DNA of 6,423 bases from Actinomycetota bacterium (lineage in GTDB: Bacteria; Actinomycetota; Thermoleophilia; Miltoncostaeales; Miltoncostaeaceae): the NCBI GenBank assembly GCA_947451735.1, contig CANGAY010000044.1, forward strand, positions 1 to 6,423, read 5' to 3'. A model generated the notes under the pieces. That model was not told where the DNA came from, made no database searches, and worked only from the letters and a program-made list of their open reading frames with translations. This document shows positions 5,753 through 6,423 of this stretch, piece by piece (the first letter of the stretch is position 1; every line of letters begins with the position of its first letter). A program made the translations under genes and the position numbers.

Positions 5753-6423
5753 GACCTCGTGTGTCCAAGCAGTGCGCGCACGGCTTCTCCGGTGTCGTCG
5801 CTCCGCATGAGCGTCTCGCCCACGAGGATTGCATCAACACCGGCATCTTCGAGCCGCTGCACGTCGTCGCGCGACGTGATTCCGCTCTCGGCCACCACGA
5901 TGGTTCCGGCCGGGGCGTCGGGCAACAGGCGCAGCGCCGTCTCGGGATCCACGTCGAGCGTGTGCAGATTGCGGTTGTTCACGCCGATGATCTCGGCGCC
6001 GGCCTCCACCGCGATCTCCATCTCGTCCTCGTCGTGCACCTCAACCAGGGTGTCGAGCCCCACCGACGCGGCGATCTCCTGCAGCTCCACCAGCCGCTCG
6101 GGACTGAGGGCCGCCACGATGAGCAGCACGGCGTTGGCGCCGGCCACCTTGGCCTCGAGGATCTGGTACCGCGTGACGATGAAGTCCTTGCGCAGCAGCG
6201 GCAGGTCAACGGCCGCCCGCGCCTCCACCAGGTCGTCGAGCGAGCCGCCGAACCAGGCGGGCTCGGTGAGCACCGAGCAGGCGCTGGCGCCGGCCTGCTC
6301 GTAGGCCTGCACGATCTGGGTGACCGTGGCGTCGGGGCGGATGGGGCCCTTCGACGGGCTGGCACGCTTCATCTCGGCGATGAGCGAGATGCCCTCCGCC
6401 ACCAGCGCCTCGCTGAACGGCCG
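5743..6423 (-). CDS. trpC: Indole-3-glycerol phosphate synthase TrpC (5' end outside window)
   Basis: The enzyme closes the indole ring of 1-(o-carboxyphenylamino)-1-deoxyribulose 5-phosphate, releasing CO2 and water, in tryptophan biosynthesis in the cytoplasm. The visible 226 residues lack about 40 from the N-terminus of a protein that is normally about 260 long. The frame is open to the right edge (RPFSEALV...), so the GTG at 6402 is internal and not the true start. All known active-site positions of the family can be found: Glu17, Lys19, Ser22 and Pro23 in 'IAEMKRASPSKG'; Lys79 in 'LLRKDF'; Glu128 in 'LVEVHDEDE'; Asn149 in 'IGVNNRNL'; and Glu179-Ser180 in 'VVAESGI' (numbers count from the first visible codon). 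The gene ends in TGA at 5745-5743, overlapping the next start. It is a single-function TrpC as far as seen. No trpF domain is fused at the C-terminus and no other trp gene follows it. Confidence 0.96.
   Translation of the reverse strand, partial: RPFSEALVAEGISLIAEMKRASPSKGPIRPDATVTQIVQAYEQAGASACSVLTEPAWFGGSLDDLVEARAAVDLPLLRKDFIVTRYQILEAKVAGANAVLLIVAALSPERLVELQEIAASVGLDTLVEVHDEDEMEIAVEAGAEIIGVNNRNLHTLDVDPETALRLLPDAPAGTIVVAESGITSRDDVQRLEDAGVDAILVGETLMRSDDTGEAVRALLGHTRSQD

Noticed and set aside
6400..6402. GTG at 6402 as the start of trpC
   Set aside because: The frame is open to the window edge with family-like sequence (RPFSEAL) before it. The gene simply begins outside the window.

Overview
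The window is high-GC DNA, roughly two thirds G+C with G or C at most third codon positions. It is almost entirely coding, and every gene I can support lies on the minus strand. From right to left, in the direction of transcription, the genes are: indole-3-glycerol phosphate synthase (trpC, 5' end outside the window), a secreted right-handed beta-helix protein, a membrane-anchored TlpA/CcmG-type thioredoxin, a CcmH-type cytochrome c maturation protein, a DUF72 protein, and two tandem paralogous seven-bladed beta-propeller proteins of the lactonase/YncE-like type. The last propeller runs off the left edge. The protein style (short CcmH with CPTC, WASWCGPC thioredoxin, GC-rich codons, GTG starts) would fit a high-GC actinobacterium-like lineage such as Thermoleophilia. 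That placement is inference only, because no taxonomic marker is present.

The genes are packed to an unusual degree. Five of the six junctions are stop/start overlaps of 1 to 4 bases (CTGA, TGATG, GTGATG, ATGA, GTGA), and the sixth is an 8-base gap. I see no internal promoter or terminator and no stretch without a gene. The seven genes therefore look like one transcription unit with translational coupling. Four longer 5' extensions and starts suggested by simple open reading frames were replaced by starts that fit these overlaps.

Functionally the unit is mixed. A cytoplasmic tryptophan-biosynthesis gene is followed by genes acting outside the membrane: the beta-helix protein with a signal peptide, the thiol-disulfide pair CcmG/CcmH, and a propeller with a signal peptide. 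A DUF72 protein of unknown function and a second propeller that lacks any signal peptide are also included. CcmG and CcmH would keep the haem-binding cysteines of apocytochromes c reduced and present them for haem attachment. No CXXCH haem motif and no other ccm gene occurs in the window.

The points most worth a second look are: the beta-helix gene, which appears to need a CTG start to have its signal peptide; the asymmetry between the two propeller paralogues (one secreted, one apparently not, the latter starting with five prolines); and a conserved NRNEDPLRL insert plus a Cys-Trp pair shared by both propellers. I found no CRISPR array, mobile element, RNA gene or defence-like module. I do not see clear evidence for a wholly new system here.
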